Assembly (NCBI GenBank): GCA_944392945.1
Contig: CALXYJ010000001.1
Span: 186,001-250,000 of the forward strand
From: an uncultured Clostridia bacterium
GTDB lineage: Bacteria; Bacillota; Clostridia; TANB77; CAG-508
Length of the DNA: 64,000 nucleotides
Direction of reading: 5' to 3'
Shown: positions 26,608-36,140 of the stretch, piece by piece
How the letters are laid out: each line of letters begins with the position of its first letter
How positions within the stretch are numbered: the stretch's first letter is position 1
Program-made: the position numbers and the translations under genes
Notes under the pieces: generated by a model
The model's input: the letters and a program-made list of their open reading frames with translations, nothing else
Told to the model about the DNA's origin: nothing
Databases searched by the model: none

Positions 26608-26636
26608 AAAACTAGCATAGGAGAGAAAAATAAACA

Positions 26637-27050
26637 TTATTTAAAGTTTGTCTCCATCCAAAGTTGAAATTTCGGAATTTCAGATTTTAGAACTAATGTG
26701 TCTGCCTCAAATTCTTCTCCAATTGATGAACAATTATCAAGAATAATTAGTCTATTTTGCAAATCCAATATTTGCAAAATAGAATTACGTCTGATAAAAG
26801 CAACATCAGGGGTCAAAATTTTTCCGGCAACATGGGAGATGTCGTAATTAAAGCATAAGCCTTCAACAGAGTCTTTCCTTTCAACAAGATACAGAGTAAA
26901 GATTCCATCTTTTGTAAAAAAAGAAAAACATTCCCTGAGTCCTATCAGGAAGAGAATTCCATTGTTTCTTTTCTCAAGAAATGAAACATCCAACCCCCAA
27001 TCTTTAAAAAATAAAATTAGTTCTTTCCGTAAAATTTCAATTTCTTTCAT
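26637..27050 (-). CDS. Orphan cassette D: protein of unknown function
   Basis: The 137-residue protein is not recognised. It reads as a small alpha/beta protein (IEILRKELILFFKDWGLDVSF, GILFLIGLRECFSFF, LYLVERKDSVEGLCFNYDI, PKFQLWMETNFK) without signal or membrane segment. Codon use is richer in GC than in neighbouring genes. The start at 27050 is chosen for its AGGGAGG site; the frame continues upstream to 27128 through its own promoter. It is the only minus-strand gene after 5.5 kb and faces cassette C, and both interrupt the Bce-like module. Confidence 0.62.
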   Translation of the reverse strand: MKEIEILRKELILFFKDWGLDVSFLEKRNNGILFLIGLRECFSFFTKDGIFTLYLVERKDSVEGLCFNYDISHVAGKILTPDVAFIRRNSILQILDLQNRLIILDNCSSIGEEFEADTLVLKSEIPKFQLWMETNFK

Positions 27051-27089
27051 ATGGGTACCTCCCTTTCTACAACCGGTATTTATATTGTG

Positions 27090-27118
27090 ATTATATATCA
27101 CTATGTCGAATATTGCAA
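27090..27118 (-). promoter_or_regulatory. Sigma-A promoter of cassette D with small dyad
   Basis: On the minus strand TTGCAA (27113-27118) and TATAAT (27090-27095) are 17 bases apart. A GTGAT/ATCAC dyad overlaps the -10 box and could be an operator. Confidence 0.65.
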
Positions 27119-27135
27119 CAAAAAGCAATTTTTAA

Positions 27136-27151
27136 CTTACAAAATTGTAAG
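27136..27151 (+). promoter_or_regulatory. Possible BceR-like operator
   Basis: Arms CTTACAA and TTGTAAG are separated by two bases, upstream of the BceAB-like operon. Dyads of the ACAAA/TTTGT kind are bound by GraR/BceR-type regulators. The assignment is inference. Confidence 0.45.
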
Positions 27152-27171
27152 ATTAGTGTAAGGTAAAACAA

Positions 27172-27199
27172 TTGTATAAAAAATAAAAATAAGTATAAT
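27172..27199 (+). promoter_or_regulatory. Promoter of the BceAB-like operon
   Basis: TTGTAT (27172-27177) and TATAAT (27194-27199) are 16 bases apart, 21 bases after the dyad at 27136. Confidence 0.6.
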
Positions 27200-27231
27200 T
27201 AAAATATAAATAGATTAGAAAGGAGATTAAG

Positions 27232-27999
27232 ATGGATAAAATCCTAGAAGTTAAAAATATTGAAAAATATTATGGAAATAAATCAAATTTGACTAAGGCA
27301 ATAGATAATATTAGTTTTAGTATTAACAAGGGTGAATTTGTTGGAATAATGGGAGCATCTGGCTCTGGAAAAACAACACTATTAAATTGTATATCTACAA
27401 TAGATAGAGTAACAGCTGGAAAAATTATAATAAATAATCAAGATATAACGAGGTTAAAAGGAAATAATCTAAATAAGTTTAGAAGAGAAGAATTGGGCTT
27501 TATATTTCAAGATTTTAATTTATTAGATACATTAACAGCATACGAAAATATTGCATTAGCATTAACAATACAAAGGGTAAAGCCTAAAGAGATTGAAGAA
27601 AGAGTACAAGAGATAGCTAAAAAATTAGAAATTACAGATATTTTAAATAAATATCCATATCAAATATCTGGAGGTCAAAAACAGAGAGTCGCATCAGCAA
27701 GAGCAATTATAACAAATCCAAAAATAGTATTAGCAGATGAACCAACAGGAGCATTAGATAGTAAATCTGCAAGACAATTATTAGAAAGTTTTGAAAATTT
27801 AAATAAGAACTTAAATGCGACGATTTTAATGGTTACACATGATTCATTCACAGCAAGCTATGCTAGTAGAATTTTATTTATAAAAGATGGAAAAATCTTT
27901 AATGAACTTATAAAAGGAGAGGATACGAGAAAACAATTCTTTGAAAAAATAATAGAAGTTCAAACTCTATTAGGAGGTGAACTAGGAGATGTTATTTAA
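27232..27999 (+). CDS. BceA-like ABC transporter ATPase
   Basis: The 255-residue ATPase belongs to the MacB/BceA type: Walker A GASGSGKTT, signature ISGGQKQR, Walker B IVLADEPTGALDSKS and switch His in VTHDS. It energises the FtsX-fold permease encoded next, with which it overlaps by 11 bases. The type removes or shields cell-wall lipid intermediates from peptide antibiotics and signals to a BceS kinase. AAAGGAG precedes the start. Confidence 0.94.
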   Translation: MDKILEVKNIEKYYGNKSNLTKAIDNISFSINKGEFVGIMGASGSGKTTLLNCISTIDRVTAGKIIINNQDITRLKGNNLNKFRREELGFIFQDFNLLDTLTAYENIALALTIQRVKPKEIEERVQEIAKKLEITDILNKYPYQISGGQKQRVASARAIITNPKIVLADEPTGALDSKSARQLLESFENLNKNLNATILMVTHDSFTASYASRILFIKDGKIFNELIKGEDTRKQFFEKIIEVQTLLGGELGDVI

Positions 28000-30058
28000 A
28001 TTATCTATAAAAAACATGAGAAAAACTATAAAAGATTTTGCGATATATTTTTTAACATTGGTATTAGGTGTTGCGATATTTTATATGTTTAACTCACTAG
28101 ATAGTCAAGAAGCAATGTTACAGGTTTCTAGTTCAACAAGAGAGTTAATACAATTAATGATAACTATGCTTGGTTTTGTATCTGTTTTTGTAGCTATTAT
28201 TCTAGGCCTTTTAATTGTATATGCAAATAATTTTTTAATAAATAGAAGAAAAAAAGAATTTGGAACATATATGATACTCGGAATGGGCAAAGGTCAAATT
28301 TCTAAAATATTATTATTTGAAACAATCTTGGTTGGATTAATATCATTAGTAGTTGGTTTAATAATTGGAATTTTCGGCTCACAGTTCATGTCAATTTTAG
28401 TAGGAAAATTATTTGAAGCAGATATGAGTCAATTTGAATTTGTATTTTCAAAAGATGCTTGTATAAAAACTTGTATATATTTTGCAGTTATGTATATTGC
28501 TGTAATGATATTTAATACTTTTACTATATCAAGATACAAACTTATTAATTTATTAAATGCTTCTAAAAAGAATGAAAAAATAAAAATAAAAAATTTATGG
28601 GTATGTATATTAGTATTTATAGTAGGAGCTGTTATGCTAGGATATGCATATTATAAAGTTACAGGAGGAATAGAAGAACTTTCTACAGAAGAAAAAATGT
28701 TACCAATAATTTTAATTGGTATTGTAAGTACTATATTAATTTTTTGGTCAGTATCTGGATTTATATTGAAACTTATACAATTAAGAAAAAATATTTATCT
28801 TAAAGATGTAAATATGTTTGTGTTAAGACAATTGCACAATAAAATAAACACCACGGTTGTTAGTATGTCAGTAATTTGCTTAATGCTATTTATGACTATT
28901 ACAATTCTTTCATCATCATTATCTTTAAATAATACGATGAGAAAGGATTTAGAAGAAATGACTCCTGTGGATATAAATTTATATAAAACAGCTAATTTAC
29001 CAGATACCGAAAAATTTTCTAAAGCATGTATAGAAGATTCTAAAAAGACAATGGTAGAAACACTAGAAAATGCAGGATTTGACATGAATAATTTTAAAGA
29101 TGTTGTAGAAATACCAATTTATGCAACAAATGAATTAACTTTTGAAGATACATTAAAACCAGTATATGAGGATGTAAAAAAACAATTTCCGAACATTTTA
29201 TATCAAACTGCAGAGGAATTAGTTAAGATATCTGATTATAATAAAATCGCCAGATTATATGGTACTACTGAATATGAATTAAAGGATAATGAATATATAA
29301 TTTTATGTGATTTTGACAATATGAAGGAAATTAGGGATAAAGCTTTAAAAACAGATAGTACAATAACTATATGTGGAAAAGAATATAAATCAAAATATGA
29401 TGAATGTCAAAATGGATATATAGAAATGTCTTCTAGTCACATAAATACAGGAATAATTTTAGTACCGGATAGTTGTAATTTAACAGATGATATGAAAGAA
29501 GAAACTTTTTTAGCTGCTAATTACAATGCAGATACTGAAGAAGGAAAAGAAGAGATAGAGAAAATATTTACAGATGAAACTGATTCAGCTTTGTATAAGT
29601 ATTTAAATGAAAATGGTATATCATTTGATGGAATGACAAAATTAACTATAATTGCTTCTAGTCTAGGAATTTCTACAATGGTATTATTTATAGCTATTTA
29701 TTTAGGAATAATATTTTTAATTGCAAGTTCAGCGATTTTGGCATTAAAGCAATTAACCGAAAGTTCTGATAATAAACAAAGATATACTATTTTAAGAAAA
29801 ATAGGTGCTGACGAGAAAATGATAAATGGAGCTTTATTTAAGCAAATAGGAATTTTTTTCTTAATGCCATTAATACTTGCAATAATACATTCTATATTTG
29901 GAGTTCAATTTGTTATGTCTATGATGAGTGTTCTTGCAAGTAAGGATGAATTATTACCTTCTGTAATAGTAACAATTATTGTATTAGGCGTAGTTTATGG
30001 AGCATATTTTATGGCAACATATTTAGGAAGCAAAAATATTATAAAAGAGGAGGAGTAA
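27989..30058 (+). CDS. BceB-like FtsX-fold permease
   Basis: The 689-residue permease has the BceB layout: one N-terminal membrane segment (about 15-35), a group at about 58-250, and a last FtsX group (about 560-680). Between them lies a large outside domain (about residues 320-550; MTPVDINLYKTANLP ... ENGISFDGM) that recognises the peptide. RRKKEFGTYMILGMGKGQI is the typical FtsX coupling segment. GGAGGTGA lies eight bases before the ATG. With the BceA-like ATPase it forms the resistance pump that the split-off BceRS-like pair would sense. Confidence 0.93.
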   Translation: MLFKLSIKNMRKTIKDFAIYFLTLVLGVAIFYMFNSLDSQEAMLQVSSSTRELIQLMITMLGFVSVFVAIILGLLIVYANNFLINRRKKEFGTYMILGMGKGQISKILLFETILVGLISLVVGLIIGIFGSQFMSILVGKLFEADMSQFEFVFSKDACIKTCIYFAVMYIAVMIFNTFTISRYKLINLLNASKKNEKIKIKNLWVCILVFIVGAVMLGYAYYKVTGGIEELSTEEKMLPIILIGIVSTILIFWSVSGFILKLIQLRKNIYLKDVNMFVLRQLHNKINTTVVSMSVICLMLFMTITILSSSLSLNNTMRKDLEEMTPVDINLYKTANLPDTEKFSKACIEDSKKTMVETLENAGFDMNNFKDVVEIPIYATNELTFEDTLKPVYEDVKKQFPNILYQTAEELVKISDYNKIARLYGTTEYELKDNEYIILCDFDNMKEIRDKALKTDSTITICGKEYKSKYDECQNGYIEMSSSHINTGIILVPDSCNLTDDMKEETFLAANYNADTEEGKEEIEKIFTDETDSALYKYLNENGISFDGMTKLTIIASSLGISTMVLFIAIYLGIIFLIASSAILALKQLTESSDNKQRYTILRKIGADEKMINGALFKQIGIFFLMPLILAIIHSIFGVQFVMSMMSVLASKDELLPSVIVTIIVLGVVYGAYFMATYLGSKNIIKEEE

Positions 30059-30117
30059 GTTTACATTTAAATATGAAAATTAAAAAATAGTAGTAAATAT
30101 AGAAAGCGGGTGGCAAA

Positions 30118-30813
30118 ATGAAAACTTTTCTTAAAATAATAATTGTATGTATATTAGTTGGAATAAGTATAGGTGTGCTTATAATAGGCAAAGGATATAA
30201 TATGTATAAAGAAGCATTAGAAGATAACCCCTTAGAAGAGAAAGTAGGAGAGATAGAGTCAAAAGTAAATTATACAAAGCTTTCAGAATTGCCACAAATG
30301 TATTTAAATGCAGTAATTTCTGTAGAAGATCATAGATTTTATACACATAATGGAATAGATATAATTGCAATAGGAAGAGCAATTATTAATGATATTAAAG
30401 CGATGGAATTTGTAGAAGGTGGAAGTACAATAACACAGCAAATTGCTAAAAATGAATATTTTACTCAAGAAAAAAAGATTACAAGGAAAATTGCTGAAAT
30501 GTTTATGGCAAGAGAAATAGAGAAAAATTATTCAAAAAATGAAATTTTGGAATTATATATAAATACGATTTATTTTGGAAATGGTTATTATAATATAAAA
30601 GACACTTGCTTGGGATATTTTGGAAAGTTGCCTAAAGATATGACAGATGGAGAATGTATAATGCTTGCTGGAATTCCAAATGCACCTTCTGTATATAATC
30701 CAAAAGTGAATCTTGATCTTGCAAGGGAAAGACAAAAGCAAGTTGCTGATAAAATGGTTGAATATGGATATTTAACGAAAGAAGAGGAAGAAAATATCAT
30801 AAACAGTGATTAG
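30118..30813 (+). CDS. Monofunctional GT51 peptidoglycan transglycosylase
   Basis: The 231-residue protein has an N-terminal membrane segment (residues about 4-24) and a GT51 domain with the catalytic motif SVEDHRFYTHNGID, GGSTITQQIAKN and RKIAEMFMAREIE ... ELYINTIYFGNG. It polymerises lipid II into glycan chains outside the membrane. There is no penicillin-binding transpeptidase domain, so it is an MtgA-like stand-alone enzyme. It follows the BceB-like gene by 59 bases and may be co-expressed with it, which would fit a wall-stress response. Confidence 0.92.
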   Translation: MKTFLKIIIVCILVGISIGVLIIGKGYNMYKEALEDNPLEEKVGEIESKVNYTKLSELPQMYLNAVISVEDHRFYTHNGIDIIAIGRAIINDIKAMEFVEGGSTITQQIAKNEYFTQEKKITRKIAEMFMAREIEKNYSKNEILELYINTIYFGNGYYNIKDTCLGYFGKLPKDMTDGECIMLAGIPNAPSVYNPKVNLDLARERQKQVADKMVEYGYLTKEEEENIINSD

Positions 30814-30887
30814 TATAATTCGCATTGATTAATTTATTGTGGAAGATAAGATTTTGTTTATAAAGTTTAATTAGATAAAAAATTATG

Positions 30888-30927
30888 TACTGGAGCCAAA
30901 ACATTACTTTGGCTTCAGTATTTTTTT
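30888..30927 (+). terminator. Intrinsic terminator after the transglycosylase
   Basis: TACTGGAGCCAAA pairs with TTTGGCTTCAGTA (one G-U), followed by a run of T. Confidence 0.9.
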
Positions 30928-31054
30928 GTGAAGAAAGCAATGGTATGCGAAAGGCAAATTTGCATAAGTGAAAAAAATTTAAACTTTGAATTTGGCTTTT
31001 TTCTAACAATATAGATATTAAGATATAAAAAAATATAAAAAAACGTGTAAAAAC

Positions 31055-31083
31055 TTGTCAAATATTAATGAGAATGATAGAAT
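31055..31083 (+). promoter_or_regulatory. Promoter of the polysaccharide cluster
   Basis: TTGTCA (31055-31060) and TAGAAT (31078-31083) are 17 bases apart, 30 bases before the first gene of the cluster. Confidence 0.7.
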
Positions 31084-31113
31084 AGGAAAGAATCAATCAA
31101 AGGAGAAAGAAAA

Positions 31114-32172
31114 ATGAGTAGAGCGGAAAGAAGAAAAGAAGAAAAACAAAGGAAAAATAGAGCATTAAAAATATTTTTAAGAATTATTTTAGTAATCATT
31201 ATAATTATTGTTATTTTATTAGGAGTTGCATTTGCATTTGTAAATAGTAAATTTTCTAAAATGCAACAAGTAGACATTAATGAAGAAGATTTGGGTATAA
31301 GCGAAGAGACCCAAGAAAAATTATCGGGCTTTAGGAATATAGCTCTATTTGGCGTGGATAGTAGGGATAGTAATTTAGATAAAGGCAATAGAAGTGACTG
31401 TATAATTATAGCAAGTATAAATCAAGAAACAGGTGAAGTAAAATTAGTATCTGTATATAGAGATACATATGTTGAGATAGAAGGTCATGGCTTGGATAAA
31501 ATAACACATGCTTACTCTTATGGAGGACCAGAGCTTGCACTAAAAACTCTAAATAAAAATTTAGATTTAAATATAACAGAATTTGTTACAGTTAATTTTG
31601 ATGCAGTAGCAGATGCTGTAAATGCATTAGGTGGAGTTACAATAGATGTTGAACAAAATGAAATACAATATCTAAATAGTTATTTAGATGAAACTGCTAA
31701 AGTTACAGGATTAGATACTTCAAGAGTTACAAAAGCAGGAAAACAAACTTTGGATGGTGTACAAGCAGTTGCTTATTCTAGAATTAGATATACAGCAGGT
31801 GGAGACTATAAAAGAACCGAAAGAATGAGAACAGTAATAGAAGCAATGTTTGACAAAATAAAGACAAAAAGTATAGGCGAGATTAATGAGTTCGCAGATG
31901 AAATTTTACCAAAAATATATACAAATATAAATGTAGGAGAAATATTAGGATTAATTCCTACAGCACTTAACTTTAAAATATCAGATAGCATAGGTTGGCC
32001 ATATGAAACAAAAGGAATAACTTTAGATAGATGGTATGGAGTGCCTGTGACATTAGAGTCAAATGTAGTTGATTTGCATAAAGAAGTTTTCGGGGAAGAA
32101 GATTATACAGCATCTTCAGATGTAAAAAATATAAGTGATAAGATAATAAATAAGACTGGTTATAACAAATAG
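31114..32172 (+). CDS. LytR-CpsA-Psr family glycopolymer transferase
   Basis: LCP enzymes move a finished polysaccharide from its lipid carrier to peptidoglycan. The 352-residue protein has a basic N-terminus, a membrane segment (residues about 16-40) and the LCP domain with ALFGVDSRD, RSDCIIIASIN, LVSVYRDTYVEI, the DKITHAYSYGGP stretch, and YSRIRYTAGGDYKRTERMR. The Arg and Asp residues that bind the pyrophosphate are all present. It heads the cluster, so the polymer made by the genes after it is probably wall-linked rather than secreted freely. Confidence 0.93.
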   Translation: MSRAERRKEEKQRKNRALKIFLRIILVIIIIIVILLGVAFAFVNSKFSKMQQVDINEEDLGISEETQEKLSGFRNIALFGVDSRDSNLDKGNRSDCIIIASINQETGEVKLVSVYRDTYVEIEGHGLDKITHAYSYGGPELALKTLNKNLDLNITEFVTVNFDAVADAVNALGGVTIDVEQNEIQYLNSYLDETAKVTGLDTSRVTKAGKQTLDGVQAVAYSRIRYTAGGDYKRTERMRTVIEAMFDKIKTKSIGEINEFADEILPKIYTNINVGEILGLIPTALNFKISDSIGWPYETKGITLDRWYGVPVTLESNVVDLHKEVFGEEDYTASSDVKNISDKIINKTGYNK

Positions 32173-32200
32173 GAAAAATGTAAAAAAGGGGTTATATAAC

Positions 32201-32935
32201 ATGAGAGAAAATTTATATGCAGAAATATCAAATATAAATGTAGATGTAAAAGAGGAAATATCTAGGGGGATTTCTGATGTTACAATTTTTAATAAGCTAA
32301 AAGTAAAGAGATTGACAACATTGGAAAATATAGCAAAAAGAACTTTTGATATAATAGGCAGTATTTGTGGAATTGCATTACTAGTGCCAATTACTATAGG
32401 AATAAAAATTGCTAATATAATACATAAAGACAAAGGACCGGTTTTTTATACACAAACAAGAATAGGAAAGGATGGAAAAGAATTTAAGTTATATAAATAC
32501 CGCTCTATGATTGTAGGTGCTGACGAAAAATTAAAAGAATATTTAAAAGAAAATGAAGATGCAAGAAAGGAATACAAAAAATATAAAAAGCTAAAAAATG
32601 ATCCAAGGATTACAAAAGTTGGAGCTTTTATAAGAAAAACAAGTTTAGATGAGTTTCCACAATTTATAAATGTTTTAAAGGGAGATATGAGCTTAGTTGG
32701 ACCTAGACCATATCTTCTTAGAGAGCAAGACGATATTGGAGAAGCATATAATCATATAATAAAATGCAAACCAGGACTTACTGGCATTTGGCAAGTGTCT
32801 GGAAGGAATGATGTTACTTTTGAAGAAAGAGTGAATATGGATTTAGAATATTATTATAATCAGTCAGTAAAATTAGATATTAAATTGATTTTAAAAACTC
32901 TTAAAAAGGTACTTTTAAGAGAAGGAGCATTATAA
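32201..32935 (+). CDS. Priming sugar-phosphate transferase
   Basis: The enzyme starts the repeat unit by placing a sugar phosphate on undecaprenyl phosphate. The 244-residue protein is the short form, with one membrane-embedded helix (residues about 48-72) and the catalytic domain: FYTQTRIGKDGKEF, KYRSM, KNDPRITKVGAFIRKTSLDE, NVLKGDMSLVGPRPY and PGLTGIWQVSGRN. The sugar (galactose, glucose or N-acetyl form) cannot be told. GGGG precedes the ATG. It lies between the LCP gene and the glycosyltransferases. Confidence 0.93.
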   Translation: MRENLYAEISNINVDVKEEISRGISDVTIFNKLKVKRLTTLENIAKRTFDIIGSICGIALLVPITIGIKIANIIHKDKGPVFYTQTRIGKDGKEFKLYKYRSMIVGADEKLKEYLKENEDARKEYKKYKKLKNDPRITKVGAFIRKTSLDEFPQFINVLKGDMSLVGPRPYLLREQDDIGEAYNHIIKCKPGLTGIWQVSGRNDVTFEERVNMDLEYYYNQSVKLDIKLILKTLKKVLLREGAL

Positions 32936-32974
32936 AATACATATTATATTTAAGAATGTAGAAAGGAAAAAAAG

Positions 32975-33769
32975 ATGTTTAATGTAAAAATTCTTATTGC
33001 GGCACATAAAAAATGCAAGATACCACCAAAGGATGATTTATATATTCCAATACAAGTTGGTGCTAAAAATAAGGAGAATATAGATGGATTTATTAGAGAT
33101 GATGAAGGAGAAAATATATCTGCAAAAAATCCATATTTTTGTGAATTAACTGCTATATATTGGGCGTGGAAAAATTTGAATGCTGATTATATCGGACTAT
33201 GCCATTATAGGAGATTTTTTGCATGCAGAAAAATTCTTCCTTTGAATGAAGATAAAAGATTAAAATGTATTTTAAGTCAAGAGCAAATAGAAGAAAAATT
33301 AAAGAAAACAGACATATTATTACCAAAGAAAAGAAATTATCTAATAGAAACTTTATATTCACATTATAAACACACGATGTTTGTTGAACCATTAGATATT
33401 ACTGGTGAAATTATAAAGGAAAAGTATTCAGAATATTATGAGGAGTTTGAAAAGTTGAATAAACGTAGAACAGCTCATATGTTTAATATGTTTGTTATGA
33501 AAAAAGAATTTTTCGACGAATATTGTGCTTGGCTTTTTGATATTTTATTTGAATTAGAAAAAAGAGTGGATACATCTAAATATGATAGTTTTCATACTAG
33601 ATTTTTTGGAAGAGTTTCTGAACTTCTACTAGATGTATGGTTAAATACAAAACATTATAAATATGAAGAGATTAAAGTTATGGGATTAAAGCCTACTAAT
33701 TGGATAAAAAAAGGGACTAGCTTTATAATGGCTAAATTTACTGGTAAAAAATACGATAAAAGTTTTTAA
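32975..33769 (+). CDS. DUF4422 glycosyltransferase
   Basis: The 264-residue protein matches the DUF4422 type: ILIAAHKK, IPIQVGAKN, NPYFCELTAIYWAWKN, YIGLCHYRRFF, ILLPKKRNY and HMFNMFVMKKEFFDEY. The family is a set of capsule glycosyltransferases, and many of them are galactofuranosyl or galactosyl transferases. A UDP-galactopyranose mutase gene in the same cluster (41779) supports a galactofuranose role here, but the donor is not proven. AGAAAGGA precedes the start. Confidence 0.88.
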   Translation: MFNVKILIAAHKKCKIPPKDDLYIPIQVGAKNKENIDGFIRDDEGENISAKNPYFCELTAIYWAWKNLNADYIGLCHYRRFFACRKILPLNEDKRLKCILSQEQIEEKLKKTDILLPKKRNYLIETLYSHYKHTMFVEPLDITGEIIKEKYSEYYEEFEKLNKRRTAHMFNMFVMKKEFFDEYCAWLFDILFELEKRVDTSKYDSFHTRFFGRVSELLLDVWLNTKHYKYEEIKVMGLKPTNWIKKGTSFIMAKFTGKKYDKSF

Positions 33770-33803
33770 GGTGCGGAAATAAAATTATGAAAGGATACAA
33801 AAA

Positions 33804-35147
33804 ATGAATATATTAACTCTTATAATTAGTATATTGCTATTGATTAGTTTTATATTTTTTTATAGAAAACGAAATGCAATAAGTCCAATGGTAATATTCT
33901 TTTTGCTATGGACATTTATATTAATTTTATCAAATTTAAATCTTTATGGAATATATAAACCATCATTTCAAGCATACCTTTTAATAATGTTAATGTTATT
34001 ATTTTTTGCTATAGGAGCTATTGCATATATAGTAATGTCAAAACAGAAATTAAAAAAATCAGGCAATCAAAAAAGTCGAAAAAATGATAGAAAAATTGAG
34101 CTTAGGTATAAAATATACTATTTTTTATGTTTTTGTATAATAATTTTTAATATAATAGATATTATTATCATTATAAAAGAATTAGCAAATGATAATCCTT
34201 TATGGCAAATAAGAAATTGGACATTAGAACCATTTGGATCTAGTAATCCTATCCTAGATAGACGAAGTTTTTTAGAATCTGCATTTAGGAATATCATACT
34301 AGCTTCTTTTGAAACAATTATTCCTCCAATTACAGCATATTACTTTTTTTATGAAGAAAATAAAAAAAGAAAATATATGTTGTTGGTAGTTTCGATAGTT
34401 GTTTTAATAACTTCTAGCATTGCAGGCGGAGGAGGAAGATTAGGATTTATCTATTATATTGGATGCTTTATTTTGGTATTCTTTATAGTATACAGAAATA
34501 AAAATAGTTCTATTGAGACAATAAAAAAATATAAAAAAATTATATGTACTTTTTTGATATTAGGAATATTATTTGTCGCCATATATACTATATTTAGAAC
34601 AGGATTAGGAAACATTATAAAACAGACATATACATATTTTGCTTTACCTCCAACATTGTTGAGTATTTGGCTTCCTGATTTAGAAAATGTAAAGCATACT
34701 TTTGGACTAACAACTTTTTTTGGAATACATAGTTATTTCTTTAGAGTATTAGATACAATTGGATTAGATTTTCTTGTTCCACAAATATATAATGATACAT
34801 ATACACATATACTGAATGCTGAAATATTTAAACAAGTGGGATATGGAATTGGTAATGCTTTTGTAACCCCAATATATTATTTTTATATAGATGGTGGTTA
34901 TCCATTTGTTTGTATTGCATCGACATTCTTTGGATATCTTGTTTCAAGCTTATATGAGAACTTTGAAAAAAGAATAGACGCTAGAAGTTTTGTAATATAT
35001 GCTTTAGTTATGTATGGAGTATTTGTATCATTTATTAGAATACAAACGGCGATTCCATCATATATAATTTCATTTATATTAGCTATTTTTTTATTAAAAA
35101 GGCAAAAGACCAAAAATGGGAAGAAAGAGGAACTCAATAATGTATGA
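33804..35147 (+). CDS. Wzy-like repeat-unit polymerase
   Basis: The 447-residue protein is almost entirely membrane segments (about eleven), with a central outside loop around GSSNPILDRRSFLESAF and a second part with GGGGRLGFIYYIG. This matches O-antigen/capsule polymerases, which join lipid-linked repeat units outside the membrane. The family is too variable for a sugar assignment. GAAAGGA precedes the start. The 3' end overlaps the next glycosyltransferase gene by eight bases. Confidence 0.82.
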   Translation: MNILTLIISILLLISFIFFYRKRNAISPMVIFFLLWTFILILSNLNLYGIYKPSFQAYLLIMLMLLFFAIGAIAYIVMSKQKLKKSGNQKSRKNDRKIELRYKIYYFLCFCIIIFNIIDIIIIIKELANDNPLWQIRNWTLEPFGSSNPILDRRSFLESAFRNIILASFETIIPPITAYYFFYEENKKRKYMLLVVSIVVLITSSIAGGGGRLGFIYYIGCFILVFFIVYRNKNSSIETIKKYKKIICTFLILGILFVAIYTIFRTGLGNIIKQTYTYFALPPTLLSIWLPDLENVKHTFGLTTFFGIHSYFFRVLDTIGLDFLVPQIYNDTYTHILNAEIFKQVGYGIGNAFVTPIYYFYIDGGYPFVCIASTFFGYLVSSLYENFEKRIDARSFVIYALVMYGVFVSFIRIQTAIPSYIISFILAIFLLKRQKTKNGKKEELNNV

Positions 35148-36120
35148 AAAGAATGATCTTATAAGTATAGTTATACCTGTATATAATGTGGAACAATATT
35201 TGTCTAAATGTATTGATAGTATTCTGAATCAAACATATAAAAATTTAGAAATTATTCTTGTAAATGATGGATCACCAGATAGATGCCCAGAGATATGCGA
35301 AGAATATAGATTAAAAGATAATAGAATCAAAGTTATAAATAAAGAAAATGGAGGACTATCTGATGCTAGAAATGTAGGGATAGACAATTCTTCTGGTAAT
35401 TATGTAACTTTTATAGATTCAGATGACTATATTGATGATGATTATATTGACATTTTATATAAAACTCTTATTTTATATAATGCAGATTTGTCAATAGCAT
35501 CGCATAAAGTTATTTATCCAAAGAAAATTATAGACAAGGCAACTGGCGAAAAATTTTGTACAAATTCAAAAGAAGTTTTAGAAAGAATATTGTATGATGA
35601 AGGAATTGATTTATCAGCCTGGGGAAAGCTTTACAAAAAAAGTTTGTTTAATAATATAAAATTTCCGAAAGGAAGATTATTTGAAGATTCTGCAACGACA
35701 TATAGATTAATTGATGCAAGTAAAAAAATTGCGGTAAATTCAAAATCGGTATATAATTATGTAATTAGAAATAATTCAATTTCAAATGAGATGTTTTCAG
35801 AAAAAAAAATGGACTTAATAATTTCAACAAAAGAAATGACTGATTTTATAAAAAAAAGGTATCCAGAATTAGAAAAAGGATGCGAGAGAAGATTAATGTA
35901 TGCATATTTGAGTACATTGACACAATTGGCTAAGGCAAAAGAAAAAAATAAGTCTATTCAAGTCAAACTTATGAATTATATAAAACATAATAGAAGAAGA
36001 GTATTGAAGGATAAACGAATTCCCAAAAGAGATAGAATTGGAATTATTTCCACTATGTTTGGATTTGAATTTTATAAGCATATGTGGAATATTTATGCAA
36101 TCTTTAGTGGAAGAAGTTAA
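35140..36120 (+). CDS. Family 2 glycosyltransferase
   Basis: The 326-residue protein has a GT-A fold at its N-terminus: SIVIPVYNVEQYLSKCIDS, NLEIILVNDGSPDR, NGGLSDARNVGID and the metal-binding IDSDDYIDDDY. The C-terminal 120 residues are helical, as in capsule glycosyltransferases. The ATG at 35140 is preferred (GAGG nine bases upstream) over 35116. It overlaps the polymerase gene and precedes the flippase gene. The sugar is unknown. Confidence 0.92.
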   Translation: MYEKNDLISIVIPVYNVEQYLSKCIDSILNQTYKNLEIILVNDGSPDRCPEICEEYRLKDNRIKVINKENGGLSDARNVGIDNSSGNYVTFIDSDDYIDDDYIDILYKTLILYNADLSIASHKVIYPKKIIDKATGEKFCTNSKEVLERILYDEGIDLSAWGKLYKKSLFNNIKFPKGRLFEDSATTYRLIDASKKIAVNSKSVYNYVIRNNSISNEMFSEKKMDLIISTKEMTDFIKKRYPELEKGCERRLMYAYLSTLTQLAKAKEKNKSIQVKLMNYIKHNRRRVLKDKRIPKRDRIGIISTMFGFEFYKHMWNIYAIFSGRS

Positions 36121-36140
36121 TTAGCAAAGGTGGAAGAATT

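Noticed and set aside
8738-27050. Cassettes A to D considered as parts of one prophage
   Set aside because: No phage structural, replication or integrase gene is present, and they are spread between resident operons over 18 kb.
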